Source of the DNA: Malania oleifera
Lineage: Eukaryota > Streptophyta > Magnoliopsida > Santalales > Ximeniaceae
Direction of reading: 5' to 3'
Assembly: GCF_029873635.1 (NCBI RefSeq)
Contig: NC_080428.1
Span: 62,677,957 to 62,741,956 of the forward strand
DNA: 64,000 nucleotides
The notes below the pieces were generated by a model. That model saw only the letters and a program-made list of their open reading frames with translations. It was not told the origin of the DNA and did not search any database. Every line of letters begins with the position of its first letter. Positions within the stretch are counted from its first letter, which is position 1. Shown piece by piece: positions 1 through 12,287 of the stretch. Both the position numbers and the translations under genes were made by a program.

Positions 1-2863
1 TAGCTATGTTGTAGACTGGGCATTGTCATTCTCCTAATTTGGATTTATCTTGGTGATTTTGCATCGTTTATTTTGTCCCATACGTTTACTTATTGTTCTT
101 GCAACCTTATTCTTTGGATCAAAGGCTTTAAGTTGTTCCTTCATTTTGTTCCATGCCTTTCTTTGTCCACATGATCTCAGTAATGGAATTGTTATTTTCT
201 TAATGAAAAAGAATCTAGTGTGGTTTTTGCAAGATTTTGCAGGGAAAGAGAGGGAAAGATAGGTGAGTGGAATGAATCATTGGAGTTGCCTTAATTCGGT
301 GTACTTCTGCCTTTGTATATCAGTGATCACAATACTGAGATTTTGTTACAAAGATCATGGGAGGGTACCTTTCCTATTGCTTCGATGAAGACATCTTCTG
401 ATCTTTCAACTTAAAATACACTGTTATAACCATTTTCTTGTCAGTAAATTTCTAATAAAGCGACGGAGTACTATGTTTCATCTGCATATGCTTACGAAGA
501 ACAGGATTTAATGCAAGAGGCATGGCTGCTTGATGTTTGAACATCCATATGGGTTTTTCACTGGAGAAGTCCAATCATTCTAGAAGTGACTTATCCACAC
601 AATTTTCATGCTATATGAGCCATTAGCATTGTACGGTCTTCAAGCTCATATAGCTTCACAAAAAGAATTCAAAGTCTTCCTAGTGATATCTAGGAAAATA
701 TTCTTTGTTATACCATTGATAAGGGCAACACAAAATTGTACAAAGGCTCTAGTCTATACTTCTTTTCAACTATGGTCTGGTTGACGCCCCACTAAAGTGT
801 CTTGACTAGCACCCACTTTGTCCTTATCTCAATGGTCTTTAGGTCCCCATTTTGTCATTTATTAATTTCCCTAAAGAGGCCTTCCTTCTCCTTTGGAATC
901 TAGCCAAGTCATATTGTATTGCTACGGTATTACACAAGCCATGAACATACACTTTACAACTATCTAAACATCTGGTTCTTGTTTTTTAGAACTGAAGAAC
1001 AGTGGGTGAATTGGCTTGATTTCATGAGAGGGTTCCTATATTTACTGGTCACTTTCCATGTTAGGGGTGTAGTCCAAACTCGAGGATGAGAGAGATATGT
1101 CAACATCTTTCCCATATATGAAAGGATAAGAAGTTTTAAAGAAAATCCAATCGCAGATCCTCACTTATCAGCTTCCCACTAGGTTGAAACAAGAAAAAGT
1201 ATATGTTATTTTAATAATATTGATCCAGAGAAATTACCACAAGAATTGTTCAACTCAGTGCATTACCAAGATAATGGAAGAGTCAAGTCCACCCATTACT
1301 CAGTCTTGTTCACCCACTTCTATAAAACCTACATAACAAATAGTTTGACATTGTATTATGTGGACTAAACAAGCAATAATGGAACTATTGATGACCTTGA
1401 AGTCATGACCCTCTATCCAGTAGAGGAAAAAGAGGATTACAAAACAAAATATGATCTATAAGATGTCACGATATCACCAACTCAGCTTGTTGTCCTATTG
1501 TGTCTTGATCACATGTTTTAAATGCTTCTACATTGGCTCTCGATCTAAATCACTTGATTCTCTAACTTTTTTCTTATCCTTCTTTTGAGCAGTGGAGGTT
1601 GTCGTTGATTTAACCCTTTGGGTTTAGGTTGGTCTTTGAGAGTGTTGCCTCTTTTGGAGGTGGAGAAAGAAGTCACTACCTCTAAAGGATGCCTGTATTG
1701 GCATAGGCATATATGTTGGTTGAGGAGAGCTGAAATCCAAAGTGGATGGTGGAAATAGAGGGTTTATCCTTGCCTGTCTATGTAGTTGTTGTTGGATTTA
1801 CTTGAGAAAATTTAGTTAAGCCTTAAGGTGCTACATTTTTGCTTCTTTCTTTTTGAAAGCAGGAGAGAATGCTGACATATGCTCGATTATTTGCATTAGT
1901 TAATCATGCAATTTTGGATGTGATTCTGGCATTTATCGACGAGGATAGATGTGATGTCAAACTTGTTCTCAACTTTGTTGACTAATTTCCTCTAGTTATC
2001 AACAATTTGTAATAGCATTCTATTATGGGCAAGGGCATTCTCTTACTGCCAATTGAGAGTTGCCTCCATTGGAGACACCTTGCTTAGTAGATCCGCTTGG
2101 GTTGACAATAATTGGATCTTTGATCTTCTAAGAGTTTTTTTATCCAAGACCTCACATCTTCATATTCTAATGGTGGAAAATCACCTTCATAGTTTGAAGG
2201 TCTTAGCATGTTACCTAGGGAAGATTATCATTTTGTGTCTTCTTTCCTTCATATTTAGCATAGTAGTCAAATTTCCCTGATGGTTCTCCCAACAAGCCGA
2301 CTGTTGAATCTCCGTCTTCATATTTCTTTTTGAGTGTTTGTTAAGAGTTGTTCTTCTTTTTCTTAACTCTGACTTCTTCTTTATCAGAATCTTACATTGG
2401 ATAATTAAGGCATTTATCACAGGTACAGTCAACGTCAAATCACTTGTGGTCGGATTTGGTCATGGGTTGTTAGATCGGAAAGCCATCTCCTTTGAAATAT
2501 GGGATCGGAACCTAAGATCCCAAAGATGCTGGATTGGTCAAGCAGATGGAAGTAGTTGGCGGTCTAATCACTACCCTCTGTTCTTTCATAAGTGTTGATG
2601 ACTATTTGATGCAATTGAATCATCATGGTGGGAAAGACATGTTGAGAAGTTGAGCTTGATGGGGATTCTTGATCCTTTGGGAAGAAGATGTGAAAATTGT
2701 CATTCTTCATAGTTTTATAGACTGGATCATGGAGGATAACTGGCTTAGGGATCTGATGCAGTTGCTCATACTTAGTCACCCAAGACTCTAGGAGGAGCTT
2801 TAGTAGCTCTTCTCTAGGTAGTTGTTTTGGGATGTGGACATGGCTTGAGACGAGAGTAGTATC

Positions 2864-3308
2864 TTAATTGTCAAAGAAAGCATCTTGATTTTCCCAAAGG
2901 GTTTCCATATCAAAGGAATGATTTTGAAGTTTGTAGACCATTTGATGGTGGAGAGTAGCTGCTATAGAATTAGATATTTGGGATGCTCCAACAATCTGGG
3001 TTTGGACTTTCAGAGCAGTCCTCATGTTTAGATCAGATAAGTGTAAGCAAAAGTTGGGGAAGATTGTAAAGCTAACCATTCTCGCATTTAACATTGTTTG
3101 CATAGCGGTTATGCAAGCATGTTCGTACTTACAAAATTTTGACTCAAGAAGGGCAATCGTGGAGCAAATAGGAAGACCTTTCCTTTCATGGAAGGTAAGG
3201 TACAACTTGACTGCACCAATATGGATATGGGTAATGTACATACTGTTTTGCTTTAGTTAATCGATGGGTGAAGCCTAGATGATTTCTCTGATGCCTCTTG
3301 GCACAATG
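2864..3308 (-). pseudogene. Caulimovirid movement protein remnant, C-terminal part
   Basis: Translation of the minus strand gives the conserved core of the 30K-type movement protein of Caulimoviridae. An IHIGAV-like start is followed by a LTFHERKGLP stretch, an ALLESKF block and an IFPNF-type block, in the order known for the family. In living viruses this protein forms or modifies plasmodesmata for cell-to-cell spread. Here it is a fossil with no expected function. Its upstream part lies across the inserted LTR at about 5341-5560, where the minus strand reads DNVPICGLV and NAYYIYDK, both typical of the N-terminal part of these proteins. Confidence 0.75.
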
Positions 3309-5335
3309 TGTTGACTTTTTGAGTTTTATCTCGTTTTTGATAATGACAAATACAAGGTATTTAATGTTTGTTGAGTTTGTGTGCAAGATCAATTGACAAT
3401 ATCATACGACACACAGTGACTTGAAGAATATAAAGACCCAGGAGATTCATTTGTTGTAATTTTATATTATATTTAATTCGGGTTTGTAATAGTAAAGTAG
3501 GAATGATCTGTAATAATTGATGTGCATCTTGCATGTAGGAACTGATAAGCTCAAAACCATAGATGAACTTTAGGGATCTCGTCGACTGACGCCGGATTTT
3601 TAAGGTTAGTTCAAAGACCTTAGAAAGACCCTAGGTTCTTGCACTTACACGTAAGATAATCCCCAATATCATATATAATATCAGGGGAACCAATGAAGTA
3701 AAACAAGACTTAAAGGGATAAATCGGTGAGGCTTCGGGCGATCGAACTATTGTGTTCAAAACACTTTGGGCAATCGAACCATTGACCAATCAGAGTGTTG
3801 ACTTGGTTTCGGGCGACCGAACCAAAATGACCGTAGCGTCTTTGGTCTACCGAATCCCTGATTTGACTTTTCCACCAACTCGGCAGTCTAAATGTTCACG
3901 TTCAAAATTGCCTCAGGCTACCGAACACATGAGTTCGGTAAACAGAACTCAAGACCAGGCGACCAAACCTTGAACATAATGGAAATCGCCTTCGGTCAGC
4001 AAACCAAACCCAAATTCAGGCATACAAACTTTAAAAATAACTTTTTTTGTTGTGTCTATTCGGGCGACCGAACCAAGGGTCAGGCGCCCGAAACTCTCGG
4101 ATTGCTTAATTTTTAACCGCGGTAACTTGGGTTAATTAAGGGTAAATTGGTTTTAAAATTCATTAAACAAATTTAATAATACCCTTTGTATCATAACAAT
4201 TATGTTTTTTTTGAAAGCTATATATATACCTTCATTTGCAAAAATTAGGAGGTGATTAGAGAATTGATTAGCTAAAATTTCCTCTGAAATTTTGAGAGCT
4301 CTATTATCCCATACTAATCCAAATACTCTTCCTTTGATCATTCTATTGAAAAATATTTTTGAGTGAGAGTATCTTGAGAGATCCTACACTACTTAAACTC
4401 TTTATGTTGTGTTGATTGTTGATTTTTTGAAAGAGAGTTAAGCGAAAGATTTTCCCCATAGATTTAGGTCATAAATTTATTGGGTGGGGAAAATCTTGCT
4501 AGCTTGCGAGTCTTTGTATTTTGATTGCAAGACTCTTAAGCTTGTCTTATGTTATAAAGAAAATGTTTTTGACAAGCGTGTTTTACAAATATCTCTTATG
4601 CTTAATATTTTCGAAAATAATTTGTGAGATATTTGATCATTCTATTGGAAATCTTTGAAACCCTATTTGTGATTGAGATATATTTATATATGTTGTTTCA
4701 AAGATCGATTGATGATATACTCTTGCACTTGATTGCTTAGTGACATTAACTTGAGTGTTATTGCACACATATTTGCACTGAGCTTATAGTTTTCATCTGT
4801 TTGAGATGCACTGATTAGTGTTTGTGCGTAGTGGTACATATCTGCTTGTGTAAGAAGCATTTGTTTGTATGTAAATTTTTATATCTGTTGTATTCCAGGC
4901 GTGTGCCTAAAGAGGGAGACTAATCTTGGTGAATAGTCCTAGATTGACTTAGAATCGGTTAGGAAAGTTAGGTGTACCATCCTGGTAAGATGTAGTTATA
5001 GGTTGAGGTCAGCCCCGTTAATTGACCTGGTTGTAAACGGTGCCGCTCTACCCATTAAGTGAGCCGTAGTGGAAATCCTTTTACTTGTGAGCTTGAGGCG
5101 AGGATGTAGGCAATATTGGCCGAACCCTAATAACTTTTCTTGTGCCTACTTTTAATTTTCGCATTTAAATTTCAACACTTGAATGTTTGTGTTTAATTGT
5201 TTTAATATTTGATTAAGTTTATGATTATATAAAAAGACTCTAGGTTTGTGTAATACTGCTAATATTTGTTTTAACTTAGGAATTAATTTAAAATTCCAAT
5301 TTACCCCCCCTTTTGGGAATACACCAAAGTCAATA
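3309..5335 (+). mobile_element. Solo LTR, Ty1/copia SIRE/Maximus type
   Basis: The sequence opens with TGTTGACTTTTTGAG and a GATAATGACAAA stretch typical of SIRE/Maximus LTR starts, and closes with the C-run followed by ACACCAAAGTCAATA. It is flanked by an exact 5-bp target duplication, CAATG (3304-3308 and 5336-5340). No internal region is present, so this is a 2027-bp solo LTR formed by recombination between the two LTRs. A TATA-like GCTATATATATA lies near 4217. Upstream of it, 3733-4094 holds about ten degenerate copies of TTCGGGCGACCGAAC (see findings). It interrupts the pararetrovirus movement protein region and is therefore younger. Confidence 0.85.
3733..4094. repeat. Array of TTCGGGCGACCGAAC-type palindromes
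   Basis: About ten degenerate copies of a near-palindromic CG-rich motif occur in 360 bp. The best copies are at 3808-3823 and 4059-4074; others are near 3733, 3766, 3841, 3914, 3932, 3955, 3990 and 4081. The array sits in the presumed U3 part of the SIRE-type LTR, upstream of its TATA-like box. The motif is much more GC-rich than its surroundings. Its role is unknown; a binding-site cluster is an inference. Confidence 0.6.
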
Positions 5336-5340
5336 CAATG

Positions 5341-5560
5341 GTTTTGCTAGTGATCTTCTTAAGGATATTTAAAGGATACATGGTTTTATCATAGATATAG
5401 TATGCGTTTTTTATTTGGGGATTTTTGATTTGAGGAACAAGACCACAAATTGGTACATTATCTACTTCATACATATAATTAATAGAGTCTAATCTAAATG
5501 CAAATGAAGATATGGAAGATGAGTTGAAGGATGGACTCTAGAAGACATGGCTTCTTAATT
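5341..5560 (-). pseudogene. Caulimovirid movement protein remnant, N-terminal part
   Basis: The minus strand contains the short blocks DNVPICGLV, NAYYIYDK and YPLNILKKIT. These match the beginning of movement proteins in petuvirus- and florendovirus-like endogenous viruses. This piece and the one at 2864-3308 flank the solo LTR and its CAATG target duplication, which shows that they were contiguous before the LTR inserted. It is a fossil without expected function. Confidence 0.65.
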
Positions 5561-6049
5561 GATAGGTTCAAAACCTCTTCTCACAACCTATGAATGAATA
5601 GATCTCTTATTCATCTTATAAAACAAAAACAAAAAAAAAAAAAAATCAAAAAACGCATACACGCAGAATTGATCAAAATATTTCTATTCCTTATCAGTCA
5701 CTAGAGAAGCCAACTTTGCCCAACCAAAACACAGCTTTTCATGGCCTTTCAATAGGTCAAGGGCACATTAGATCTTATTCTACAATGACTTCAAAAGGAA
5801 AGTGATGCTTAGAAAGAAATGTTCAGTCTGACTTTGTTCATAACTGTTTTGATATGGAGAATCCATATAGGATGTGGCAACCACAGAGCATGCTGGGTAG
5901 AACAATAACCCATGTTGTAGGCAAAGAGATCCATCTGTTAAGGACTGGTGGAGGCTCAAAAGGAGTCTTTAAGTTGGCATGACTCATGCCAATTCTATGT
6001 CGTCCTAAATCCCAATCTGAGACTATGCAGCATCTAAATTAGCTTAATT

Positions 6050-6545
6050 CTTTTTCGTCTATGAGGGCACCTTTTTGTATAATGCCCCTTTTGATTGCAG
6101 ATGTAACATCGATGATCCTTTGGATCTTTTGTGTGCTTTTTTTCTTAGATATTTCCATCATTTTTCTTTGTGCTTGAACTTTCTAGATTTCTTAGGAAGA
6201 TAGACATCCTCTCGTTTTCACATTGGATAGGAGCATTGTTTATTTCCTTTGCATTTGATGAGGAGATCCTTCCTTTTGCATTCTTTGGTTATCCTTATGC
6301 TCGCTTTCTAGACTCTCCTGTATGTCATACATTCTATAGAGTGCATCCAGATTCATAAGTACACTTTGGTAGAGTTTACTAGGAGCGCTTTCAAGTCCTT
6401 TTCCACTCATTTGAAGTTTTCGGAGAACATCTTCTCCTAGTAGATCCGACAGACTATTGAGGTATGCTTGCTTGAGGGTGATGTCATCTGGTTCACACAG
6501 AGTGTAGTATCTTTCCGAGATAGGATTACAATGCTTCTTCATATC
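6050..6545 (-). pseudogene. Caulimovirid capsid-like remnant with zinc knuckle
   Basis: The minus-strand reading at 6542-6240 contains NPISERYYTL followed by DDITLKQAYLNSL, a pattern seen in capsid regions of endogenous caulimovirids. Near 6130-6050 the same strand encodes CYICNQKGHYTKRC, a CX2CX4HX4C zinc knuckle that binds nucleic acid in capsid proteins. The spacing of about 120 residues between the two is plausible for one capsid domain. It is a broken fossil. An LTR-retrotransposon gag origin is less likely because the movement protein is next to it. Confidence 0.6.
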
Positions 6546-7560
6546 TTTTCTCTTAAGTGAGCAGCATTTAATCTAGTTTTTATTCGTGCATTTTCTTACT
6601 AAGTATGCATGGTTCTTTGTGATGATAGTTGTGCTATGCTATCTCAGGTTTATGACTATCATAAAGGGAAAAAAAAAAAAAAAAAAAAGGTATTTGGCTT
6701 GCTTTTTCATGAATGTGATTATATTTTATATCCCAAGGTTTGAGAACTTGGGGAAAGTACAAGTATTTTGGATTTATTAAGAAAGTAAGATATCATTGTA
6801 AAATCTTGAGGAATATTATATTTTTCAAGAAAATTTAATTATGGGATATGAAATATTCCTATCATTCATTGCTTTAGTTGTCTCCTAATAATCTTATTGA
6901 AATAACATTTGAGTTTAGTTTACTTGAAATACTACAAACTTATATACTGTTAAAATCATAAATGAATAAAATTGAAATATTCAATTAAGACGCTAATTAT
7001 ATTGTCAAGGTATTTGAAAATAACAATTTTATGAGAATACAGTTGTGATTAGGAGCATGAATTTTAATCTTGAAACTTTGATAGCATAGATTATAAATAC
7101 ATTTTATTTTGTTCAAATTCATATAAAATCAAGGACTAGTTTGAAATCCAAACTCTGAGAAGGCATGCTAATAATTAGAGCCAAACTTAAGGAGTGATGT
7201 ATATTGTTTTGATAATAAATTTACTAATATATTCTAACTTAAAAAAGTTTATTTTAGAATTAAGTCTTTGGAGATAATTGATCATGTAAATCACTTTTAA
7301 CAAAAAATGCAGGTAATATTTATTATTAGTTCGGAGCTCAAACCTCATATTACCTATTTAAAAGTTGGCAAAAATTCAATAACCCAGTCCGGAGAGATTT
7401 TGAATTTAGAGTTATATTGGATTTTAATAAGTAAAACAAAATCATATTAAATCCAAATTTGAAATTTGATATTTATGCTTCCAAACACTAAGTTTTTTAA
7501 CATTTTGACGGTCCAAATTTAAGCCATAAGCATGCATGCAAGGTACTCAAAATTTGGGGT
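6546..7560. other. AT-rich intergenic stretch
   Basis: I see no gene here. It holds an A-run of about 20 bases near 6668-6688 and otherwise AT-rich sequence without long open frames on either strand. Confidence 0.6.
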
Positions 7561-7564
7561 GAGT

Positions 7565-7990
7565 ATAATTCAGTTAAAATCAAATTGACTAAGTAAATTC
7601 GGTCAGTTCAGTTCGGTTTTTATTTTCGTTGAGTTTTGGTTTTCGATTCAGTTTTTGGGTGCGCTTAATGCGGTGAACTGAATTAATCTAATAGTATAAA
7701 TTAATGATAAATAATTATATATGTTACAATTAAAATGTTTTTTATATTATATATATAGACTAAAATTTTATTTATTTTTAATATATTATATATATTAAAA
7801 TTTTATATATACTATTTATATTATATATATATATATTAAAATTTTATATTTTATATATATTAAAATATTAAATCTGTTAAAATCAATTAGCCGATTCAAC
7901 CGAAATTCAATTCAGTCGGTTTTGAGTTTGGTTAAATACGAAATTTGGGTTGGTTTAGGTAATGAGTTTTTTTAACCGAGTTCACGAACT
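7565..7990 (-). repeat. GGTTCGGTT-type MITE-like repeat
   Basis: Two CG-bearing flanks with repeated TTCGGTT / AACCGAA words enclose a very AT-rich centre of TATATA runs, so the whole can fold back. The core around ATAGTATAAATTAATGA matches, in reverse complement, the repeats at 20316-20600 and 22890-23180, which shows a dispersed family. No coding capacity is visible. The superfamily is not determined. Confidence 0.5.
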
Positions 7991-9326
7991 AGTCTAATGC
8001 TTATCTCGTGAAAATGACTGGGGATAATTTGGTCATTACACAGTCTGATTATATATTCATACAAAAATCCCTCACGAATTGGACTTGGTAAATGGTCCTC
8101 CCCACGCCACCCATCATATCCGGAAACCTACTCCTCCCTCTTCCACGTTCTCACTCCACACCCCATAATTGAAAATAATATATTTTTTTTTTTAAAGCTG
8201 AAAATTTTCTCAAAGAAAAATATTGTATTAAAAAGATGCAAACTTTTTTTATGATATTAAAAATTATATTAATTTTTTAAAGTTTGACCAAAAAAAGATG
8301 TGACCTCTTTTTATTGATTTAAAAATTTTATAAACTTTCTTAACTGTTTTTAAAACTAAAAAAGAGAAAAAAAAAAGTTTGAAAGAATTCACTGTTTCGA
8401 GTTTAGTTATTAAAGAAAATATTTATAATCAATGAATAAAAAATTAATGTTACTCATAATTAACATATGATTTTTGTTACTTAGAATAAAAATTTTAAAT
8501 AGCATTTAATATTGAAATAAAAAATGGAAGACGTTGATTTGTGTAAAACAATTTACTTGTTATTGTGCTTCTTTATTTATTAAATGCTGCAAAATTGGAA
8601 ATAATTTATTTTAAATTATTTATAAAATAAAAGAATTATAATTAAACCAGTCTCAAATAAAAATTGCAAAAATGTAAAATTTAAAGAGATCAGAATTTTT
8701 CACTAAATTTACTTTCGTCCAAAAAAATGCGACGAGGAAAAAAATCAAAAGAATTAAAATCTCTCTTTTACCCTTTGGCCTCTGCCATTTCCGCATCAGA
8801 GAATCCGACGATGTCATGTGGGGGTCAGTCATGGAAATATGATTCTCTTCGCGTATATTTGGCTGGGCTGGCCTCATGTTGGCTCGGCTAGGTTTGCATC
8901 CTTTTCTCTTTATATGGCGGCGTGTGATGAACAAGATGATGTATGCCCATCACCACATTCATTTTGCAAATTCCGGAAATTACCCTCTCTCTCTCTCTCT
9001 CTCTCTCTGAATTTTTATAATTTTTTTTAAAATATAATTATCCTGGCATAAATGGGTTGTTTGAACTTTGAAGTAGGTCATAAAGTTCTCATTATAAAAT
9101 TAAATAAATATTTTTATTACATTTTATCCTGATTAAAATTTTTTTTTTATTTAAATTAGTAAATTTTTCTTTTTCCACGAGAAGCTTGCTCAGGTCTGGC
9201 CTCATCTTTTCTTCTCTTGTTTCAATTTTATTCCCTCATTTGGAGTACGAAATCATAAGGAAAAAAAAAAAAAAAAGCCATTGAAAGTCTTAATATATAT
9301 ATGTTTCCTACCACCTGTTTGTTGAA
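7991..9326. other. AT-rich intergenic DNA with a CT microsatellite
   Basis: No gene is supported. A (CT)n run lies at 8983-9008. Just before it, 8760-8960 is less AT-rich and could be old promoter or exon material, but it has no convincing protein on either strand. Confidence 0.5.
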
Positions 9327-9659
9327 ATGTTTAGCTAAATGTATGTTCAATTGCGTTGCCTACTACCCATTGAAGTTGGTGGTTGCCAGAGGTTTTCTTC
9401 TGCGTTGGAGATTATGTGGTTGCGGGGGTTTGTAGAAATGTTTAGCTCGATGTATGTTCAATTGTGTTGCCTAGTACCCATTGAAGTTGGTGGTTGCCAG
9501 AGGTTTTCTTCTGCGTTGGAGATTATGTGGTTACGGGGGTTTGTTGAAATGTTTAGCTCAATGTATGTTCAATTGTGTTGCCTACTACCCATTGAAGTTC
9601 GTGATTGCCAGAGGTTTTCTTCTGCGTTGGAGATTATGTGGTTGCGGGGGATTTTCTGA
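9327..9659 (+). repeat. Three tandem copies of a 111-bp unit
   Basis: The word ATGTTTAGCT recurs at 9327, 9438 and 9549, exactly 111 bp apart, with high identity between copies. Because 111 is divisible by three, a 106-residue open frame (9339-9659) runs through with a 37-residue repeat. Degraded partial units (GTTGCTGGAGATTTT) continue to about 9790. I do not think the frame is a gene. It has no recognisable domain, and its openness follows from the repeat length. Confidence 0.75.
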
Positions 9660-9844
9660 AAATGAAGCTCGAAACAGAGCACATGGAATACAAGCAACGG
9701 AAAAAAAAAAAAAACATTTGTGGTTGCTGGAGATTTTTCTGCGTTGGAGATTTTAATGGCTGCCGGAAATTTTGTTTTGCTTTGGGAATTTTGTTCTAAA
9801 AAATGAACCTCCTATTGAAAATTTGAAATCTTTCAAAAGAAATT

Positions 9845-10060
9845 CCCCGGTCAGAGCTTGACCGCAGGGCCGACATCGCCGGCTTCATTGAGGCCGTCAT
9901 GACGAAGGTGGAGGTTGGGAATCCACGAATATTCCGACGGCATTGTTGTGCAATTGTCGGCGTCGGTGTTTCAGATAAACGGCGTAGGCTTCACGTGATT
10001 ATTTCCCCTCCTCTCCTCCCGGAGTACCCTTTTATAGCGGTGGAGGCATGCCTCCTTTAA
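9845..10060 (-). promoter_or_regulatory. GC-rich island with a TATA-like box on the minus strand
   Basis: This is a sharp GC-rich patch in AT-rich DNA. On the minus strand CGCTATAAAAGGGTAC (about 10023-10040) looks like a TATA box, and CACGTG (a G-box) follows near 9990. Downstream are short open readings, one of them 28 codons beginning at an ATG near 9945. The patch could be the promoter and first exon of a lost or unrecognised gene, or a remnant of a mobile element. I recognise no product. Confidence 0.3.
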
Positions 10061-12157
10061 TTTCATATTAATAGGTGAATTATTATGTTGATGGGAAGTT
10101 ATGAATAATTTAAGAGTATTTATGTTAATAATGGTTTTATAATCGTATCTTTTCATGAATGTGTTTATTAATTTTGGGTATATTAGTTACATACGACTGT
10201 TAACGGTGGTATTATAACCGTGACCCCTCATTGATATGCCTAGAACTTTTTTTGATATGCCTAGAACTTTTTCACCAATATGTTGAAGAGAAGATGTAAC
10301 AAACGAGAACGTAACTTGAAATCTTTCCTAAATTTTGATTTTGAAAACTCTTACGTAAATATTCAAACCATTGAAATAGTCTGTTTAGAGTTTTAAAAAT
10401 TTTAAAATTAAAAAGAAATATATATAAAAAATAAAATAGGACTATTTTAGTTATGCAAAATAGTTTTTTTTTTTTAGATTGTTCAAATATGAAAAATCTA
10501 GCTATTTTTTCAAAATTTTTCGGCATTATTTGGTCGTCGAAATGGCTTTATTCATATTTTTTATTCTTAAATAATTCTAAAAATATTACCTTATTTTCTA
10601 ATTTTTAAATTTTGTACAAAAAAGTTGGAGACCTTTTTTTTTTTTTTTAAATCTTGCATTAGGAACACGAGTTCGGATCCTACATTTTTGTTTATGTGAG
10701 TTTAGATAACAGTATAAAAAATATTATTGAATTTCTTCCAAACATAAATTCAAATTCAAGTCACAAAATGTCAACCACTACAATTTTTAAAAAATTAAAA
10801 AAACAAGTTTTTTTTTTTAATAATTTTAAAACCTTGAAACAAAAAATAAAAAATTATTTTTCACAACTAAGCAAATTCTTCATTTCCTACTTTTTTATAC
10901 AAATCTTGGAAAGCTAAAAACAAGATGAAAATATTATAATTCTTTAAACAATTAAAAATGAAAAATGAAAATTTTTCTTTCACAACTAAATGGGTTTTCA
11001 ATTTTCATATTTGCCTATCAAGAAAAAAAATGAACTAGGAATAAATAATGTAATAAATCAATAAATAAGATTTTTGATTCCACAGTATTAACATATCATT
11101 TTTATTCAGAATTAATTATATAAGAAATTTTTTTTTTATAGTATTTTAGTATTTAAGTGGAAAAATAGTAGAGAGGCTGGCCCATTATCTCGGCGCATTA
11201 GCTAAGTGCCTAAATGACTTCGGACACCATCATTTTAAAAAAATAATAATTTATTTTTCATATTAGATGCAAAGAAAAACCATAATGGAAATAATTTTTC
11301 TTATTATTTTTTTTCAAACAAAATTATCGATCCATATAGAGCCTAGGACAAATATAATTTATTTATTTTTTTTCTAAATTCATCTTTCTATTTCTCATTT
11401 TCCTAACCCTAGACCTCTATATATGCAATAGATATTTCATTTGCATTGCATCGGTTCCCTTTCTTTTACATATGATCTACTCTACCTAAATAATGTTGTA
11501 AGAGTGAAATTGTATAACTAAATTTAATAGAGAGACTAAGAGCTATTTAGTTAGAACATTGACATTACTCGTATATATATATATATATATATATTTTAAA
11601 AATGTAGATTAGGTTTAGTCATCTAGATAATCTAACTCTAATATCTAAGTAGAAAATCGGACAATATTTTATCTATTTTCTATTATAATTTTTTTGTTTA
11701 TAATTTTTCTCAAATATTGCAATGCTCTAAGTTGTATAATATTTTAGGGTAAGTTAACAAAAATTGAGTTTTTGACCTTTAGTATAGGTTTTGACACATG
11801 CAAATGAGAAATTTGTTTGTTTCATAGCCTATTGTTTTCCTTTTCTCGTACATATTTTCTACCCTTCCTACTAGCTCTTCTATGTATAAGTCTTTTATAT
11901 ACGTAATTACTGTGACATCTATTTTATCATTGTTTCCCGTTCTCTTGCATTTTGTCAATCCTAGATGAATCATGATTTGAATTATTTAAAACGTTGAATG
12001 TGCTTAGTGCATGTCACCATCTTAAATAATCAAAATGCTTGGTTCATAAAATAAGGTTTGGTAGAATTAAATATAAGATATTGAGAAATCAAGTAAAAAT
12101 TTTGGTTAGATTATATTGAATTTCTTACCTTTTCAAGATAAGTGTTGTCACTTGATA

Positions 12158-12213
<56 letters not shown>

Positions 12214-12287
12214 TATCAAATTAACATAAAATTATAAAAATGGAATCTATCATTCAATAGCTCAGTGTCACAAATATATCAACGCGT
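10061..12287. other. AT-rich intergenic DNA with microsatellites
   Basis: No gene is seen. There is a short duplicated GATATGCCTAGAACTTTTT near 10230-10272, a (TA)n run at 11572-11595, and a (TA)n plus (TAA)n compound run at 12154-12213. Small open frames are AT-rich and look random. Confidence 0.55.

Larger units (their letters stand above)
1..6545 (-). mobile_element. Endogenous pararetrovirus remnant (Caulimoviridae, florendovirus/petuvirus-like)
   Basis: The minus strand carries recognisable caulimovirid protein remnants: a movement-protein region (about 5560 to 2864, with a later LTR in its middle) and a capsid-type region with a CCHC zinc knuckle (6545 to about 6050). Plant pararetroviruses do not encode an integrase, so such copies are passive insertions. 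The capsid-like part lies upstream of the movement protein in the direction of reading. That is not the usual order and suggests a permuted or rearranged copy. The copy is a fossil with many breaks. It is older than the SIRE-type LTR inserted in it. The left edge may lie outside the window, and positions 1-2200 hold only weak coding-like traces. Genus assignment is tentative. Confidence 0.7.

Noticed and set aside
9339-9659. 106-residue repeat protein
   Set aside because: The open frame is a consequence of a 111-bp repeat length; no family similarity or gene signals.
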